From an uncultured Faecalibacterium sp. (GTDB lineage Bacteria; Bacillota; Clostridia; Oscillospirales; Ruminococcaceae): a DNA stretch of 64,000 bases. The notes beneath the pieces are model-generated. The model did not search any database. It was not told where the DNA came from and worked only from the letters and a program-made list of their open reading frames with translations. Position 1 is the stretch's first letter, and the number at the start of each line of letters is the position of its first letter. The translations under genes and the position numbers were made by a program. This document shows, in pieces, positions 46,863 to 55,377 of the stretch. The DNA lies in the NCBI GenBank assembly GCA_937907025.1, contig CALESJ010000044.1:1-64000 (forward strand), in the 5' to 3' direction.

Positions 46863-47858
46863 ATGAAGATCGTTTTTTACGGTACCCGCGATTACGACCG
46901 CCTGTACTTTGAACTGCTGGCAGCCGACCCGGATTACGGCTGCTCCATCCGCTTTCTGGCCGCGAACCTGGACGTGGACACCGCCCCTCTGGCCAAGGGC
47001 GGCGATGCCGTCTGCGCGTTTGTGAACAGTGACTGCTCCGCTCCCGTGCTGGAAGCCCTGCACGAGGTGGGCATCCGCCTGCTGCTCATGCGCTGCGCCG
47101 GCTACAACAACGTGGACCTGGCCGCCGCCAAGCGGCTGGGCATCACGGTGCTGCGCGTGCCCGGATACAGCCCTGAAGCCGTGGCCGAACACGCCATGGC
47201 CCTGGCCCAGGCAGCCAACCGCCGCATCTGCAAGGCCTACATCAAGGTGCGCAACAACAACTTCGCTCTGGACGGCCTGCTGGGCTACAATCTGTACGGC
47301 TCCTGTGCCGGCATCATCGGCACCGGCCGCATTGGTGCCGCCATGGCCCGCATCTGCCACGGCTACGGCATGACCGTGCTGGCCTACGACCAGTACCACA
47401 ACCCCGAGCTGGAAGGCATTGTGCGGTATGTGGAGCTGGACGAGCTGCTCCGCACGGCGGACCTCATCAGCCTGCACTGCCCCCTGACCGCGGAAACCCA
47501 CCACCTCATCAACGCCGAAACCATCGCCAAGATGCGGGACAGTGCCATTCTGGTCAACACCAGCCGGGGCGGCCTCATCGATACCGATGCCCTCATCGAC
47601 GCCCTGCGCGCCCGCAAGTTTGCCGGCGTGGGCCTGGACGTGTACGAGGATGAGAACGGTCAGGTGTTTGAGGACTTCTCCGACGACGTGCTGCAGAACG
47701 AGGTCGTGCCCGTGCTGCTCAGCTTCCCCAACGTGGTAGTCACCAGCCACCAGGCCTTCTTCACTCGCACGGCGCTGCAGAGCATCGCCATCACCACCAT
47801 GGAAAATGCCCGCGCCTTTGAGCGGGGCGAAAAACTGGTGAACGAAGTCCGCGAATAA
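46863..47858 (+). CDS. ldhA: D-lactate dehydrogenase (D-2-hydroxyacid dehydrogenase)
   Basis: A 331-residue NAD-dependent D-2-hydroxyacid dehydrogenase, most likely reducing pyruvate to D-lactate to regenerate NAD+. Visible: MKIVFYGTRDYDRLYF, LLMRCAGYNNVDL with the substrate Arg region, GIIGTGRIGAAMARICHGYGM, LISLHCPLTAETHHLI, NTSRGGLIDT with catalytic Arg, GLDVYEDE with catalytic Glu, and SHQAFFT with catalytic His. The YDRLYFE start is typical of true D-LDH. GAGGGAGA precedes ATG 46863. Single gene. Confidence 0.9.
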   Translation: MKIVFYGTRDYDRLYFELLAADPDYGCSIRFLAANLDVDTAPLAKGGDAVCAFVNSDCSAPVLEALHEVGIRLLLMRCAGYNNVDLAAAKRLGITVLRVPGYSPEAVAEHAMALAQAANRRICKAYIKVRNNNFALDGLLGYNLYGSCAGIIGTGRIGAAMARICHGYGMTVLAYDQYHNPELEGIVRYVELDELLRTADLISLHCPLTAETHHLINAETIAKMRDSAILVNTSRGGLIDTDALIDALRARKFAGVGLDVYEDENGQVFEDFSDDVLQNEVVPVLLSFPNVVVTSHQAFFTRTALQSIAITTMENARAFERGEKLVNEVRE

Positions 47859-47872
47859 GCATATAATAAAAA

Positions 47873-47908
47873 CAGCCCCTTCCCGCAAGCAAACGCGGGA
47901 AGGGGCTG
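47873..47908. terminator. Bidirectional terminator
   Basis: CAGCCCCTTCCCGC and GCGGGAAGGGGCTG form a 14-base perfect stem around 8 bases. T-rich tails exist on both strands; it lies between ldhA and the convergent exporter gene. Confidence 0.9.
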
Positions 47909-47920
47909 TGCTTTATTGAT

Positions 47921-48949
47921 TTACCAGATGCCGATGATATGCTGCATGCCCAGGCTCACGCCGGTGATGGCGATCCAGCACACAAAGCCCATGACAATGG
48001 CCTTGCCGCCGGTGCGGACCATCTTGATCAGGTCGGTGTTCAGGCCGATGGCCGCCATGGCCATGACGATGAAGAACTTGGACAGTTCCTTCAGCGGCTG
48101 GAACAGCGAAGCATCCACGCCCGCGGACACGCAGACGGTGGTGATGACCGAAGCCAGCAGGAAGAAGATGATGAAGAAGGGGAAGACCTTTTTCAGAGAG
48201 AAGCTGCCCTGCTGGGCTTCGCCGCTCTTGCGGGCCTTGGCGGCACCGATGAGGGCCAGCACCAGGGTGATGGGGATGATGGCCAGGGTGCGGGTCAGCT
48301 TGGCGATGGTGGCGCCTTCCAGCGCGTTGGCGCCGGGGTGCATGCCGTCCCAGGAAGCGGCGGCCGCAGTGACGGAGGAGGTATCGTTGACGGCGGTGCC
48401 GGCAAACAGGGCAAAGCCCTCATTGCTCAGGCCCAGCTGGCCGCCCAGCCAGGGGAAGATCAGGGCTGCCAGCACGTTGAACAGGAAAATGACCGAGATG
48501 GACTGGGCAATCTCGTCGTCATCAGCATGGATGACCGGGGCGGTGGCCGCAATGGCGGAACCGCCGCAGATGGAGGAGCCCACGCCGATGAGGGTGGAGG
48601 TGTTGCCCGGCAGGTGCAGGACCTTCTGCAGCAGGAAGGCTACCACCAGCGAGGTGGTGATGGTGGATACGATGACCGGCAGGCTTTGGGCGCCCACCCG
48701 GGCGATCTCGGACAGGTTCAGCCCGAAGCCCAGCAGAATGACCGCATACTGCAGAATCTTTTTGGAAGTGTAGGTGATGCCCGGCTGGGTCAGGGTCTTG
48801 TTCTTGTAGAACAGCGCAATGACCATACCGATGAGGATGGCGAAGACCGCGCCGCCGATGACCGGGAACAGCTGGCCCAGCAGCCAGGACGGGACTGCGA
48901 TGGCCAGGCAGGCCGCGACGCCCGGCAGCAGTTTCTTTACATTTTCCAT
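47921..48949 (-). CDS. YeiH-family putative sulfate exporter
   Basis: A 342-residue polytopic membrane protein (about 10 helices) of the UPF0324/PSE family. Family marks are ILIGMVIALFY near the start, KKILQYAVILLGFGLNLSEI, GVGSSICGGSAIAATAPVI, FALFAGTAVNDTSSVTAAA and the late AAIGLNTDLIKM. Some members are linked to sulfonate or sulfite export, but transport has been shown for few. GGGAGGAG lies about 12 bases before ATG 48949. The divergent LysR gene is the probable regulator. Confidence 0.9.
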   Translation of the reverse strand: MENVKKLLPGVAACLAIAVPSWLLGQLFPVIGGAVFAILIGMVIALFYKNKTLTQPGITYTSKKILQYAVILLGFGLNLSEIARVGAQSLPVIVSTITTSLVVAFLLQKVLHLPGNTSTLIGVGSSICGGSAIAATAPVIHADDDEIAQSISVIFLFNVLAALIFPWLGGQLGLSNEGFALFAGTAVNDTSSVTAAAASWDGMHPGANALEGATIAKLTRTLAIIPITLVLALIGAAKARKSGEAQQGSFSLKKVFPFFIIFFLLASVITTVCVSAGVDASLFQPLKELSKFFIVMAMAAIGLNTDLIKMVRTGGKAIVMGFVCWIAITGVSLGMQHIIGIW

Positions 48950-48996
48950 AGGTTGGTACTCCTCCCACAGTTGTTGTTTGATTTTCTCCGTCGACC

Positions 48997-49025
48997 AGTA
49001 TAGGGTATTTTTTATATTATGTAAA
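48997..49025 (-). promoter_or_regulatory. Promoter of the YeiH-family gene
   Basis: On the minus strand TTTACA (49020-49025), a 17-base spacer and TATACT (48997-49002). Confidence 0.7.
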
Positions 49026-49036
49026 ATTATGATTCT

Positions 49037-49064
49037 TTATTTATAAATAAACTTGTGTTATAAT
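49037..49064 (+). promoter_or_regulatory. lysR -10 element with 14-base palindrome
   Basis: TTATTTATAAATAA (49037-49050) is a perfect palindrome, followed by an extended -10, TGTTATAAT, with TATAAT at 49059-49064. The palindrome covers the -35 zone of the lysR-family gene, as expected for an auto-regulated divergent operator. Confidence 0.6.
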
Positions 49065-49123
49065 GGGGTCGGAAGAAAAATTTACCGTTTTCTACGCTTT
49101 CTTATATATAAGGAGGAACCGCC

Positions 49124-49999
49124 ATGCTGGACCATAAGGTGGAAACATTTCTCACCCTCTGCCAGACCATGAACTATACCCGCGCCGCCGAACAGCTGCA
49201 CATCACCCAGCCGGCGGTGTCCCAGCATATCCGCGCCCTGGAGGAGGAGTACGGCGCCCGCTTTTTTACCTATGAGGGCAAACAGCTTTCCCTGACCGAG
49301 GCGGGCACCCTGTTCCTGCGCACGGCCGCGGCGGCCCGGCACGATGACCTGCACCTGAAAGAGCTGCTGCGGGCGGAGGCCGGGCGGCGCACCCTGCATT
49401 TCGGGGCGACCCTGACCATCGGGGAGTATCTGATGCCCGGACCGCTGTCCCGCCTGCTGCGCACCGACCCGGACCTGCGGCTGCGGATGGTGGTGAACAA
49501 CACCGACGCCCTGCTGGCCATGCTGGACCGGGGCGAGATCGACTTTGCGGTGATCGAAGGGTTCTTTCCCCGGCAGGATTACGACAGTCTGGTCTATGCC
49601 CGGGAGGAGATGCTGCCGGTCTGTGCGCCGTCCCATCCGCTGGCTGTCGGTACCCACCGGCTGCGGGACCTGCTGGATGCCCACCTGCTGGTGCGGGAGG
49701 AAGGCTCCGGTACCCGGGAGATGCTCCAGCGCGCCCTGCAGGAGCGGGGACTGTCCCTGGCAGATTTCCCCCACCTGGCAGAACTGGGCAGCCTGAACGC
49801 CATCAAGGCCCTGGTGCTGGAAAACTGTGGCATCACCTTCTGCTACCGGTCGGTGGTGGCAAAGGAGCTGGCGGCGGGCACTTTGTGCCTGATTCACCTG
49901 TCCGATTTCTCCCTGGCCCATGATTTTACCTTCCTGTGGCAGAAAAACAGCGTCTTTGCGCCTTATTACCGGGAAGTATTCGATAAATTGCAGCAGTAA
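49124..49999 (+). CDS. LysR-family transcriptional regulator
   Basis: A 291-residue regulator. The N-terminal winged helix reads KVETFLTLCQTMNYTRAAEQLHITQPAVSQHIRALEEEYGARFF, with a linker helix to about residue 88. The effector domain follows, including HFGATLTIGEYLMPGPLSRLLR, FAVIEGFFP and the GSGTREMLQRAL segment. The divergent YeiH-type exporter gene shares the control region, the usual arrangement for a LysR regulator and its target. Effector unknown. AAGGAGG lies before ATG 49124. Confidence 0.92.
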   Translation: MLDHKVETFLTLCQTMNYTRAAEQLHITQPAVSQHIRALEEEYGARFFTYEGKQLSLTEAGTLFLRTAAAARHDDLHLKELLRAEAGRRTLHFGATLTIGEYLMPGPLSRLLRTDPDLRLRMVVNNTDALLAMLDRGEIDFAVIEGFFPRQDYDSLVYAREEMLPVCAPSHPLAVGTHRLRDLLDAHLLVREEGSGTREMLQRALQERGLSLADFPHLAELGSLNAIKALVLENCGITFCYRSVVAKELAAGTLCLIHLSDFSLAHDFTFLWQKNSVFAPYYREVFDKLQQ

Positions 50000-50000
50000 A

Positions 50001-50041
50001 AAAATCCCGCCCGTCCCCAACAGGGGCCGAGCGGGATTTTT
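50001..50041 (+). terminator. Terminator of the lysR-family gene
   Basis: AAAATCCCGC and GCGGGATTTT form the outer stem with an inner CCCC/GGGG pair, followed by T. Confidence 0.88.
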
Positions 50042-50053
50042 ATGATGGCAAAG

Positions 50054-50081
50054 AAAAAGCCGGACCAACTGTCCGGCTTTT
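50054..50081 (-). terminator. Terminator of the tRNA gene
   Basis: AAAAGCCGGAC/GTCCGGCTTTT is an 11-base stem with loop CAACT. On the minus strand, it ends in a T-run 5 bases after the tRNA CCA end. Confidence 0.8.
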
Positions 50082-50085
50082 GATG

Positions 50086-50161
50086 TGGTGCGCGGTACAG
50101 GACTCGAACCTGTGACCTCCTGCACGTCAAGCAGATGCTCTACCAGCTGAGCTAACCGCGC
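50086..50161 (-). tRNA. tRNA-Val (anticodon GAC)
   Basis: The minus strand gives a full 76-base cloverleaf. The acceptor GCGCGGT pairs with ACCGCGC, followed by an encoded ACCA end. The D arm is AGCTCAGCTGGTAGAGC, the anticodon stem TCTGC/GCAGG carries the loop TTGACGT with GAC at its centre, and the T arm is CACAGGTTCGAGTCCTGT. GAC reads the valine codons GUC and GUU. Confidence 0.93.
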
Positions 50162-50182
50162 ATGTCGACTTGCGACTTACTT

Positions 50183-50211
50183 ACTATACCAAACTCAGAA
50201 CAAAAAATCAA
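50183..50211 (-). promoter_or_regulatory. Promoter of the tRNA-Val gene
   Basis: On the minus strand TTGATT (50206-50211), a 17-base spacer and TATAGT (50183-50188), about 22 bases before the mature 5' end. Confidence 0.72.
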
Positions 50212-50315
50212 GCCCTTTTTTCAAAAAAATCCGAAAATTCTGTAAAAACGCGCAGAGCACGGAGAAAATAAACGGTGCAGCGTTTGTTCAAAAGCCGGCC
50301 AAAGGCTGTGAAATC

Positions 50316-50344
50316 TTGCCGCAACAGCGTTTTTGTGGTATACT
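50316..50344 (+). promoter_or_regulatory. Promoter of ruvC
   Basis: TTGCCG (50316-50321), a 17-base spacer and TATACT (50339-50344). Confidence 0.7.
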
Positions 50345-50374
50345 GTTACGGTTAAAATGGAGAGGTGTAACGAA

Positions 50375-50872
50375 ATGCGCGTTTTGGGCATCGACCCCGG
50401 CTATGCCATTGTGGGCTGGGGGGTCGTGGAATATGTGGGCAACCGGTTTGCCCCCGTGGGATACGGTGCGGTGATGACCGACAAGGATACCCCCTTTGAA
50501 CATCGCCTGGAAGAAGTCTATGACGGAATCCTGGATGTGTGCAAGCGGTATCAGCCGGAGGCCATCTCGCTGGAAAAGCTGTTCTACCAGCACAACCAGA
50601 CCACCGTCATCGGGGTGGCGGAAGCCCGCGGGGTCATTCTGCTGGCCGCCGCCCAGTGCGGTATCCCCATCTATGAATACACCCCCATGCAGGTCAAACA
50701 GGCGGTCACCGGGTACGGCAAGGCGGTGAAAAAGCAGATCCAGGAGATGACCCGGATGTTGCTGCATCTGCCGGAGATTCCCAAACCCGACGACACCGCC
50801 GACGCCCTGGCAATGGCGGTGGCCCACTGCCATTGCAGCCGCAGCCGCCTGATGGGCACCCAGCCCCGCTGA
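50375..50872 (+). CDS. ruvC: Holliday junction resolvase RuvC
   Basis: A 165-residue endonuclease that cuts Holliday junctions, working with RuvAB. The acidic catalytic residues are D7 in LGIDPGYAIVGWG, Glu in SLEKLFYQHN, and Asp in KPDDTADALAMAVAH. YTPMQVKQAVTGYGKA is the DNA-contacting block. GGAGAGGTG lies 7 bases before ATG 50375, and the upstream in-frame Met adds residues foreign to RuvC. ruvA follows after 49 bases with its own TATAAT (50890-50895). Confidence 0.95.
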   Translation: MRVLGIDPGYAIVGWGVVEYVGNRFAPVGYGAVMTDKDTPFEHRLEEVYDGILDVCKRYQPEAISLEKLFYQHNQTTVIGVAEARGVILLAAAQCGIPIYEYTPMQVKQAVTGYGKAVKKQIQEMTRMLLHLPEIPKPDDTADALAMAVAHCHCSRSRLMGTQPR

Positions 50873-50921
50873 ACGGTTTACACCTTATTTATAATAGAGA
50901 TAGAGAGAAAAGGGAAGCACC

Positions 50922-51524
50922 ATGATCTATTGCCTGAACGGAAAAGTCCTGAAAAAGACCCTGGACACCGTCGTCATCAGCTGTGCGGGGGTGGGGTACC
51001 TGGCCCAGGTGCCCCTGTCCACCGCCGAGGCCCTGCCCGCCCCGGGCAAGGAAGCCACCCTGTATACGGTCATGTCGGTGAGTGAAAACGACGTGGCTCT
51101 GTACGGTTTTGCCACCGAAGACCAGCGCGCCTGCTTCAAGATGCTCACCGGTGTGTCCGGCGTGGGCCCCAAGGCGGCCCTGGCCATCCTGTCGGTGATG
51201 AGCCCCGAAAAGGTGGCCCTGGCGGCTTCCTCCGGGGACCACAAGGCCTTTACCGCCGCCAACGGCGTGGGGCCCAAACTGGCCCAGCGCATTGCCCTGG
51301 AACTGAAGGACAAGGTGGGCAAGGGCCTGGCTGCCGGCACCGGTTTTGCGGGCAATGTGGCCGCCGCCCCGGCACCCCAGAGTGCCCCCGCCCAGGCTGT
51401 GGCCGCTCTGGTCAGCCTGGGATACAGCACCTCCGACGCAGCCGCCGCTGTGGCCCGGGTGGACGATACCCTGCCGGTGCAGGACATCATCAAGATCGCA
51501 CTGCGCGGCCTGTCCCGCGCCTGA
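50922..51524 (+). CDS. ruvA: Holliday junction branch migration protein RuvA
   Basis: A 200-residue protein that binds four-way junctions as a tetramer and recruits RuvB. The OB-fold domain I starts MIYCLNGKVLKKTLDTVVISCAGVGYL. Domain II contains helix-hairpin-helix motifs (LTGVSGVGPKAALAIL and ANGVGPKLAQRIALEL). Domain III, which touches RuvB, is VAALVSLGYSTSDAAAAVARV. A long Ala/Pro linker precedes it. Located between ruvC and ruvB, with ruvB starting 20 bases downstream. Confidence 0.95.
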   Translation: MIYCLNGKVLKKTLDTVVISCAGVGYLAQVPLSTAEALPAPGKEATLYTVMSVSENDVALYGFATEDQRACFKMLTGVSGVGPKAALAILSVMSPEKVALAASSGDHKAFTAANGVGPKLAQRIALELKDKVGKGLAAGTGFAGNVAAAPAPQSAPAQAVAALVSLGYSTSDAAAAVARVDDTLPVQDIIKIALRGLSRA

Positions 51525-51544
51525 ATCCCTGAAAGGAAGGTACC

Positions 51545-52609
51545 ATGGCACAGAATCAGGAATACACCGTTGATCCCAGCCGCCTGGTCAGCCCGGACCT
51601 GGGCCCGGCGGAGGTGGAAGAAAACAGCCTGCGCCCCAAGACCCTGGACGACTACATCGGCCAGGACAAGGCCAAAAACAACCTGCGCATCTATCTGCGG
51701 GCGGCCCAGCAGCGGGGCGAAGCGATGGACCATATCCTGCTGTACGGCCCTCCCGGCCTGGGCAAAACCACCCTGGCCGGCATCGTGGCCCAGGAAATGG
51801 GGGTCCAGGTGCGCATCACCTCCGGCCCTGCCATCGAAAAGCCCGGCGACCTGGCCGCCCTGCTCACCAACCTGCAGGAAGGGGACATCCTGTTCATTGA
51901 CGAGATCCACCGTCTGTCCCGCCAGGTGGAAGAGGTTTTGTACCCCGCCCTGGAAGACTACGCCCTGGACATCATGATCGGCAAGGGCCCCAGCGCCCAG
52001 AGCATCCGCATCAACCTGCCCCACTTCACCCTCATCGGGGCCACCACCCGGGCCGGGCAGCTCACCGGCCCGTTGCGGGACCGCTTCGGCATCCTGCTCA
52101 AGCTGGAACCGTACAGCCCGGATGAATTGGCCCGCATCATCACCCGCAGCGCCGGCATCCTGGGCATTCCCATCGACCAGGAAGGCGCCCTGGAGCTGGC
52201 CCGGTGCAGCCGGGGCACGCCCCGTATCGCCAACCGCCTGCTCAAGCGGGTGCGGGACTTCGCCACCGTCCAGGGGGACGGCGCCATCGACGGTCCCACC
52301 GCCGTGGCCGCCCGCAAACAGATGGACATTGACGAGATGGGCCTGGATGAGCTGGACCGCGGCGTTCTGCGGGCCATCATCGAGCTGTACGGCGGCGGCC
52401 CCGTGGGGCTGGAAACCCTGGCCGCGGCCCTGGGCGAGGAGAGCGTCACCCTGGAGGACATCTGCGAACCCTACCTGATGCAGCTGGGCTATCTGACCCG
52501 CACCCCCCGGGGCCGCTGCGTCACCCGACTGGCCTACGAACATCTGCATCTGCCGGTGCCCCGCCGCCTGCGTGACGATGAGGACGACGGCCAGCAGACC
52601 ATGTACTGA
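51545..52609 (+). CDS. ruvB: Holliday junction branch migration helicase RuvB
   Basis: A 354-residue AAA+ motor that drives branch migration with RuvA. The start region has SLRPKTLDDYIGQDKAKNNL; Walker A is GPPGLGKTTLAG from G68; Walker B is LFIDEIHRLSRQVEEVLYPALEDY; sensor I is TLIGATTRAGQLTGPLRDRFG; sensor II and the winged-helix domain end in EPYLMQLGYLTRTPRGRCVT. AAAGGAAGG precedes ATG 51545. Part of a ruvC-ruvA-ruvB run. Confidence 0.97.
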   Translation: MAQNQEYTVDPSRLVSPDLGPAEVEENSLRPKTLDDYIGQDKAKNNLRIYLRAAQQRGEAMDHILLYGPPGLGKTTLAGIVAQEMGVQVRITSGPAIEKPGDLAALLTNLQEGDILFIDEIHRLSRQVEEVLYPALEDYALDIMIGKGPSAQSIRINLPHFTLIGATTRAGQLTGPLRDRFGILLKLEPYSPDELARIITRSAGILGIPIDQEGALELARCSRGTPRIANRLLKRVRDFATVQGDGAIDGPTAVAARKQMDIDEMGLDELDRGVLRAIIELYGGGPVGLETLAAALGEESVTLEDICEPYLMQLGYLTRTPRGRCVTRLAYEHLHLPVPRRLRDDEDDGQQTMY

Positions 52610-52659
52610 TACAACGGCGGCCAAGCCCGCCCCACATGCCCGAAAGGAGCCTTGAATCT

Positions 52660-53526
52660 ATGCGCTGTGCCGATACCTGGCAGGACTACGAACTCATCGA
52701 CGCCACCGGCCACAACCGGCTGGAACGCTGGGGCAAGACCCTGCTCATCCGTCCCGACCCGCAGATCATCTGGAAAAACGAACCCGTCAGCCCGCTGTGG
52801 AACCGGGCGGACGCCGTCTATCACCGTTCCGCCAAGGGCGGCGGCAGCTGGGAACAGCACCGCAAGCTGCCCCAGCGCTGGCAGATCGGCTGGCAGGGGC
52901 TTACCCTCATCGTCAGCCCCACCGGCTTCAAGCACACCGGCGTCTTCCCCGAACAGGCGGTGAACTGGGCCTGGTATCAGAAGAAGATCGCCGCCGCCAA
53001 TCGTCCCATCAAGGTGCTGAACCTCTTCGGCTACACCGGCGGCGCCACCCTGGCCTGCCTGGCGGCTGGGGCTTCGGTCACCCATGTGGACGCCTCCAAG
53101 GGCATGGTGGCCTGGGCCCGGGAAAACGCCGCCGCCAGCGGCCTGGCGGATAAGCCCTGCCGCTGGATCGTGGACGACTGCGCCAAGTTTGTGGCCCGGG
53201 AAATCCGCCGGGGCAGCCGCTACGACGGCATCATCATGGACCCGCCCAGCTACGGCCGCGGCCCGGGCGGTGAGATCTGGAAGCTGGAAGACAACGTCTA
53301 CGACCTTATCACCCTGACCCAGCAGGTCCTTACCGATGACCCGCTGTTCTTTGCCATCAACTCCTACACCGAGGGCCTGAGCCCGGCGGTGATGGAATAC
53401 ATTCTCAAAACAAATCTGTGCCCGGTCAAGGGCGGGCACACCTGGTGCGATGAAATCGGCCTGCCGGTTTCGGCCACCGGGGGCGTGGTGCCCTGCGGCG
53501 CCACCGCTGTGTGGGAAAAGGAATAA
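52660..53526 (+). CDS. Class I SAM-dependent methyltransferase, RlmI-like
   Basis: A 288-residue methyltransferase. The SAM site is KVLNLFGYTGGATLACLAAGA with HVDASKGMVAWARENAAASGL as the ribose-binding strand. The catalytic block is YDGIIMDPPSYGRGPGGEIWKLE. The pattern of an N-terminal beta domain (RWGKTLLIRPDPQIIWK, GFKHTGVFPEQAVNW) before the Rossmann fold resembles the rRNA cytosine methyltransferases RlmI/RlmL, but the PUA domain is missing. AAAGGAG lies 11 bases before ATG 52660. It follows ruvB by 50 bases. Confidence 0.85.
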   Translation: MRCADTWQDYELIDATGHNRLERWGKTLLIRPDPQIIWKNEPVSPLWNRADAVYHRSAKGGGSWEQHRKLPQRWQIGWQGLTLIVSPTGFKHTGVFPEQAVNWAWYQKKIAAANRPIKVLNLFGYTGGATLACLAAGASVTHVDASKGMVAWARENAAASGLADKPCRWIVDDCAKFVAREIRRGSRYDGIIMDPPSYGRGPGGEIWKLEDNVYDLITLTQQVLTDDPLFFAINSYTEGLSPAVMEYILKTNLCPVKGGHTWCDEIGLPVSATGGVVPCGATAVWEKE

Positions 53527-53544
53527 TAAAGGGGGAAACCTGTC

Positions 53545-54378
53545 ATGGAACCCATGATCAAAGCGCAGGATGTGCGCTTCCGCTATGACCCCGAACGCCC
53601 CGACTACGCCGTGGACGGCGTCAGCCTGGAAATCAAGCGCGGCGAGTTCGTCGCCGTGCTGGGCGGCAACGGCAGCGGCAAGAGTACCCTGGCCAAACAC
53701 TTCAATGCCATTTTGCTGCCCGAAACCGGCACTGTGCTGGTGGAGGGCATTGACACCCGCACCGAGGAAAAACTCTACGACATCCGCCAGAAGGCGGGCA
53801 TGGTGTTCCAGAATCCGGACAACCAGATCGTGGCCACCATCGTGGAGGAGGATGTGGCTTTCGCCCTGGAAAACCTGGGCGTGCCCAGTGAGCAGATCCG
53901 TACCCGCATTGATGAGGCCATGAAGCTGACCGGCATCTACGAATACCGGGAAAAGGCGCCGTACAAGCTGTCCGGCGGCCAGAAACAGCGTGTGGCCATC
54001 GCGGGCGTCATCGCCATGCGGCCCGACTGCCTGATTCTGGACGAAGCCACCGCCATGCTGGACCCCCGGGGCCGTGCCGCCGTCATGAATACCATCCACA
54101 GCCTGCGGGCGGCGGGCATCACCATCGTGTCCATCACCCATTACATGGAGGAGGCCGCCCAGGCCGACCGGGTGCTGGTCATGAGCCATGGCCGCATCGT
54201 CATGGAAGGCACCCCCGAACAGGTCTTCAGCCAGACCGAGCGCCTCAAGCGCTACCGTCTGGACGTGCCCCAGGCCGCAGAACTGCGGGACGCACTGGTG
54301 GCCGCCGGGCTGCCCATGCCCGCCAACGTCATCACCCCCGAAGCCTGCGCCAAAGCGCTGTACGATCTGCTTCGCTGA
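53545..54378 (+). CDS. ecfA1: Energy-coupling factor transporter ATPase EcfA1
   Basis: A 277-residue ABC ATPase of the ECF module that powers vitamin uptake with exchangeable S components. Walker A is GGNGSGKST (G40-T48), the Q-loop lies in MVFQNPDNQIVATIVEEDVAF, the signature is YKLSGGQKQRVAIAG, and Walker B is CLILDEATAMLDP. The NPDNQIV motif is typical of EcfA1. GGGGGAAA precedes ATG 53545. EcfA2 follows after an 84-base gap, and EcfT completes the module. Confidence 0.95.
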   Translation: MEPMIKAQDVRFRYDPERPDYAVDGVSLEIKRGEFVAVLGGNGSGKSTLAKHFNAILLPETGTVLVEGIDTRTEEKLYDIRQKAGMVFQNPDNQIVATIVEEDVAFALENLGVPSEQIRTRIDEAMKLTGIYEYREKAPYKLSGGQKQRVAIAGVIAMRPDCLILDEATAMLDPRGRAAVMNTIHSLRAAGITIVSITHYMEEAAQADRVLVMSHGRIVMEGTPEQVFSQTERLKRYRLDVPQAAELRDALVAAGLPMPANVITPEACAKALYDLLR

Positions 54379-54462
54379 AAAACGGCGCACGCCGCACAAT
54401 CTTACAAGACCGCAGCTTCACCGGCAAAGGCCGGGCGGCATGCGGAAGGAAGGGAAACGAAC

Positions 54463-55377
54463 GTGTCAGAAATCATTCGCTGCGAACATCTGCGCTATGT
54501 ATACAACGCCGGCCTGCCCGACGAAACCGCCGCGCTGGACGATGTGAGCTTCTCCATTGAGGAAGGGGACTTCGTCGGCATCATCGGCTCCACCGGCAGC
54601 GGCAAATCCACCCTGATCAGCCATTTCAACGGCCTGAACCGCCCCACCTCCGGCAAGATCTATGTAGACGGCCGGGACATGTGGGCGGAAGGGGAAGACC
54701 TGCGGAGCTTCCGGTTCCTGGTGGGACTGGTCTTCCAGTACCCCGAATACCAGCTGTTTGAGGAAACCTGCGCCCAGGACATCGCCTACGGCCCCCGCAA
54801 TATGGGCCTGAGCGAGGAGAAAATCCAGCGCCGGGTCAAGGAGGCCGCCGACTTCACCGGCCTGAGCGAGGACCTGCTCCAGCGCAGCCCCTTTGAACTG
54901 TCCGGCGGCCAGAAGCGCCGGGTGGCCATTGCGGGCGTCATGGCCATGGAGCCCCGCATCCTGGTGCTGGACGAACCCGCCGCCGGGCTGGACCCGGAAG
55001 GCCGGGATACCATCCTGGCCCAGATCAAGGCCTACCACAAAAAGACCGGCGTGACCGTGGTGCTGGTCAGCCATTCCATGGAGGACATCGCCAAATACGC
55101 CGACAAGGTGCTGGTCATGCACAAGGCCGGCGTGGCCATGTACGACACGGTGGAAAACATCTTTGCCCGGGCGCCGGAACTGCTGGAACTGGGCCTTTCG
55201 GTGCCCCAGGTCACCCAGATCTTCCTGCGCCTGAAGGAGATGGGCCTGGACATCAAGACCGACGTGTACACCATGCCCTACGCGGTCAAGACGGTGCTCA
55301 AGGCGTACAACGCCCGCCATCCGGAAAAGCCCCTGCCGCTGCCGGAAGAAAAAGGAGGGGAAGACCATGCTTCGTGA
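54463..55377 (+). CDS. ecfA2: Energy-coupling factor transporter ATPase EcfA2
   Basis: A 304-residue ABC ATPase forming a heterodimer with EcfA1. Walker A is GSTGSGKST from G42, the Q-loop is LVFQYPEYQLFEETCAQDIAYGP (diagnostic for EcfA2), the signature is ELSGGQKRRVAIAG and Walker B is ILVLDEPAAGLDP. The C-terminal regulatory extension is present. The start is GTG 54463 after GGAAGGAAGGG. It overlaps ecfT by 11 bases. Confidence 0.95.
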   Translation: MSEIIRCEHLRYVYNAGLPDETAALDDVSFSIEEGDFVGIIGSTGSGKSTLISHFNGLNRPTSGKIYVDGRDMWAEGEDLRSFRFLVGLVFQYPEYQLFEETCAQDIAYGPRNMGLSEEKIQRRVKEAADFTGLSEDLLQRSPFELSGGQKRRVAIAGVMAMEPRILVLDEPAAGLDPEGRDTILAQIKAYHKKTGVTVVLVSHSMEDIAKYADKVLVMHKAGVAMYDTVENIFARAPELLELGLSVPQVTQIFLRLKEMGLDIKTDVYTMPYAVKTVLKAYNARHPEKPLPLPEEKGGEDHAS

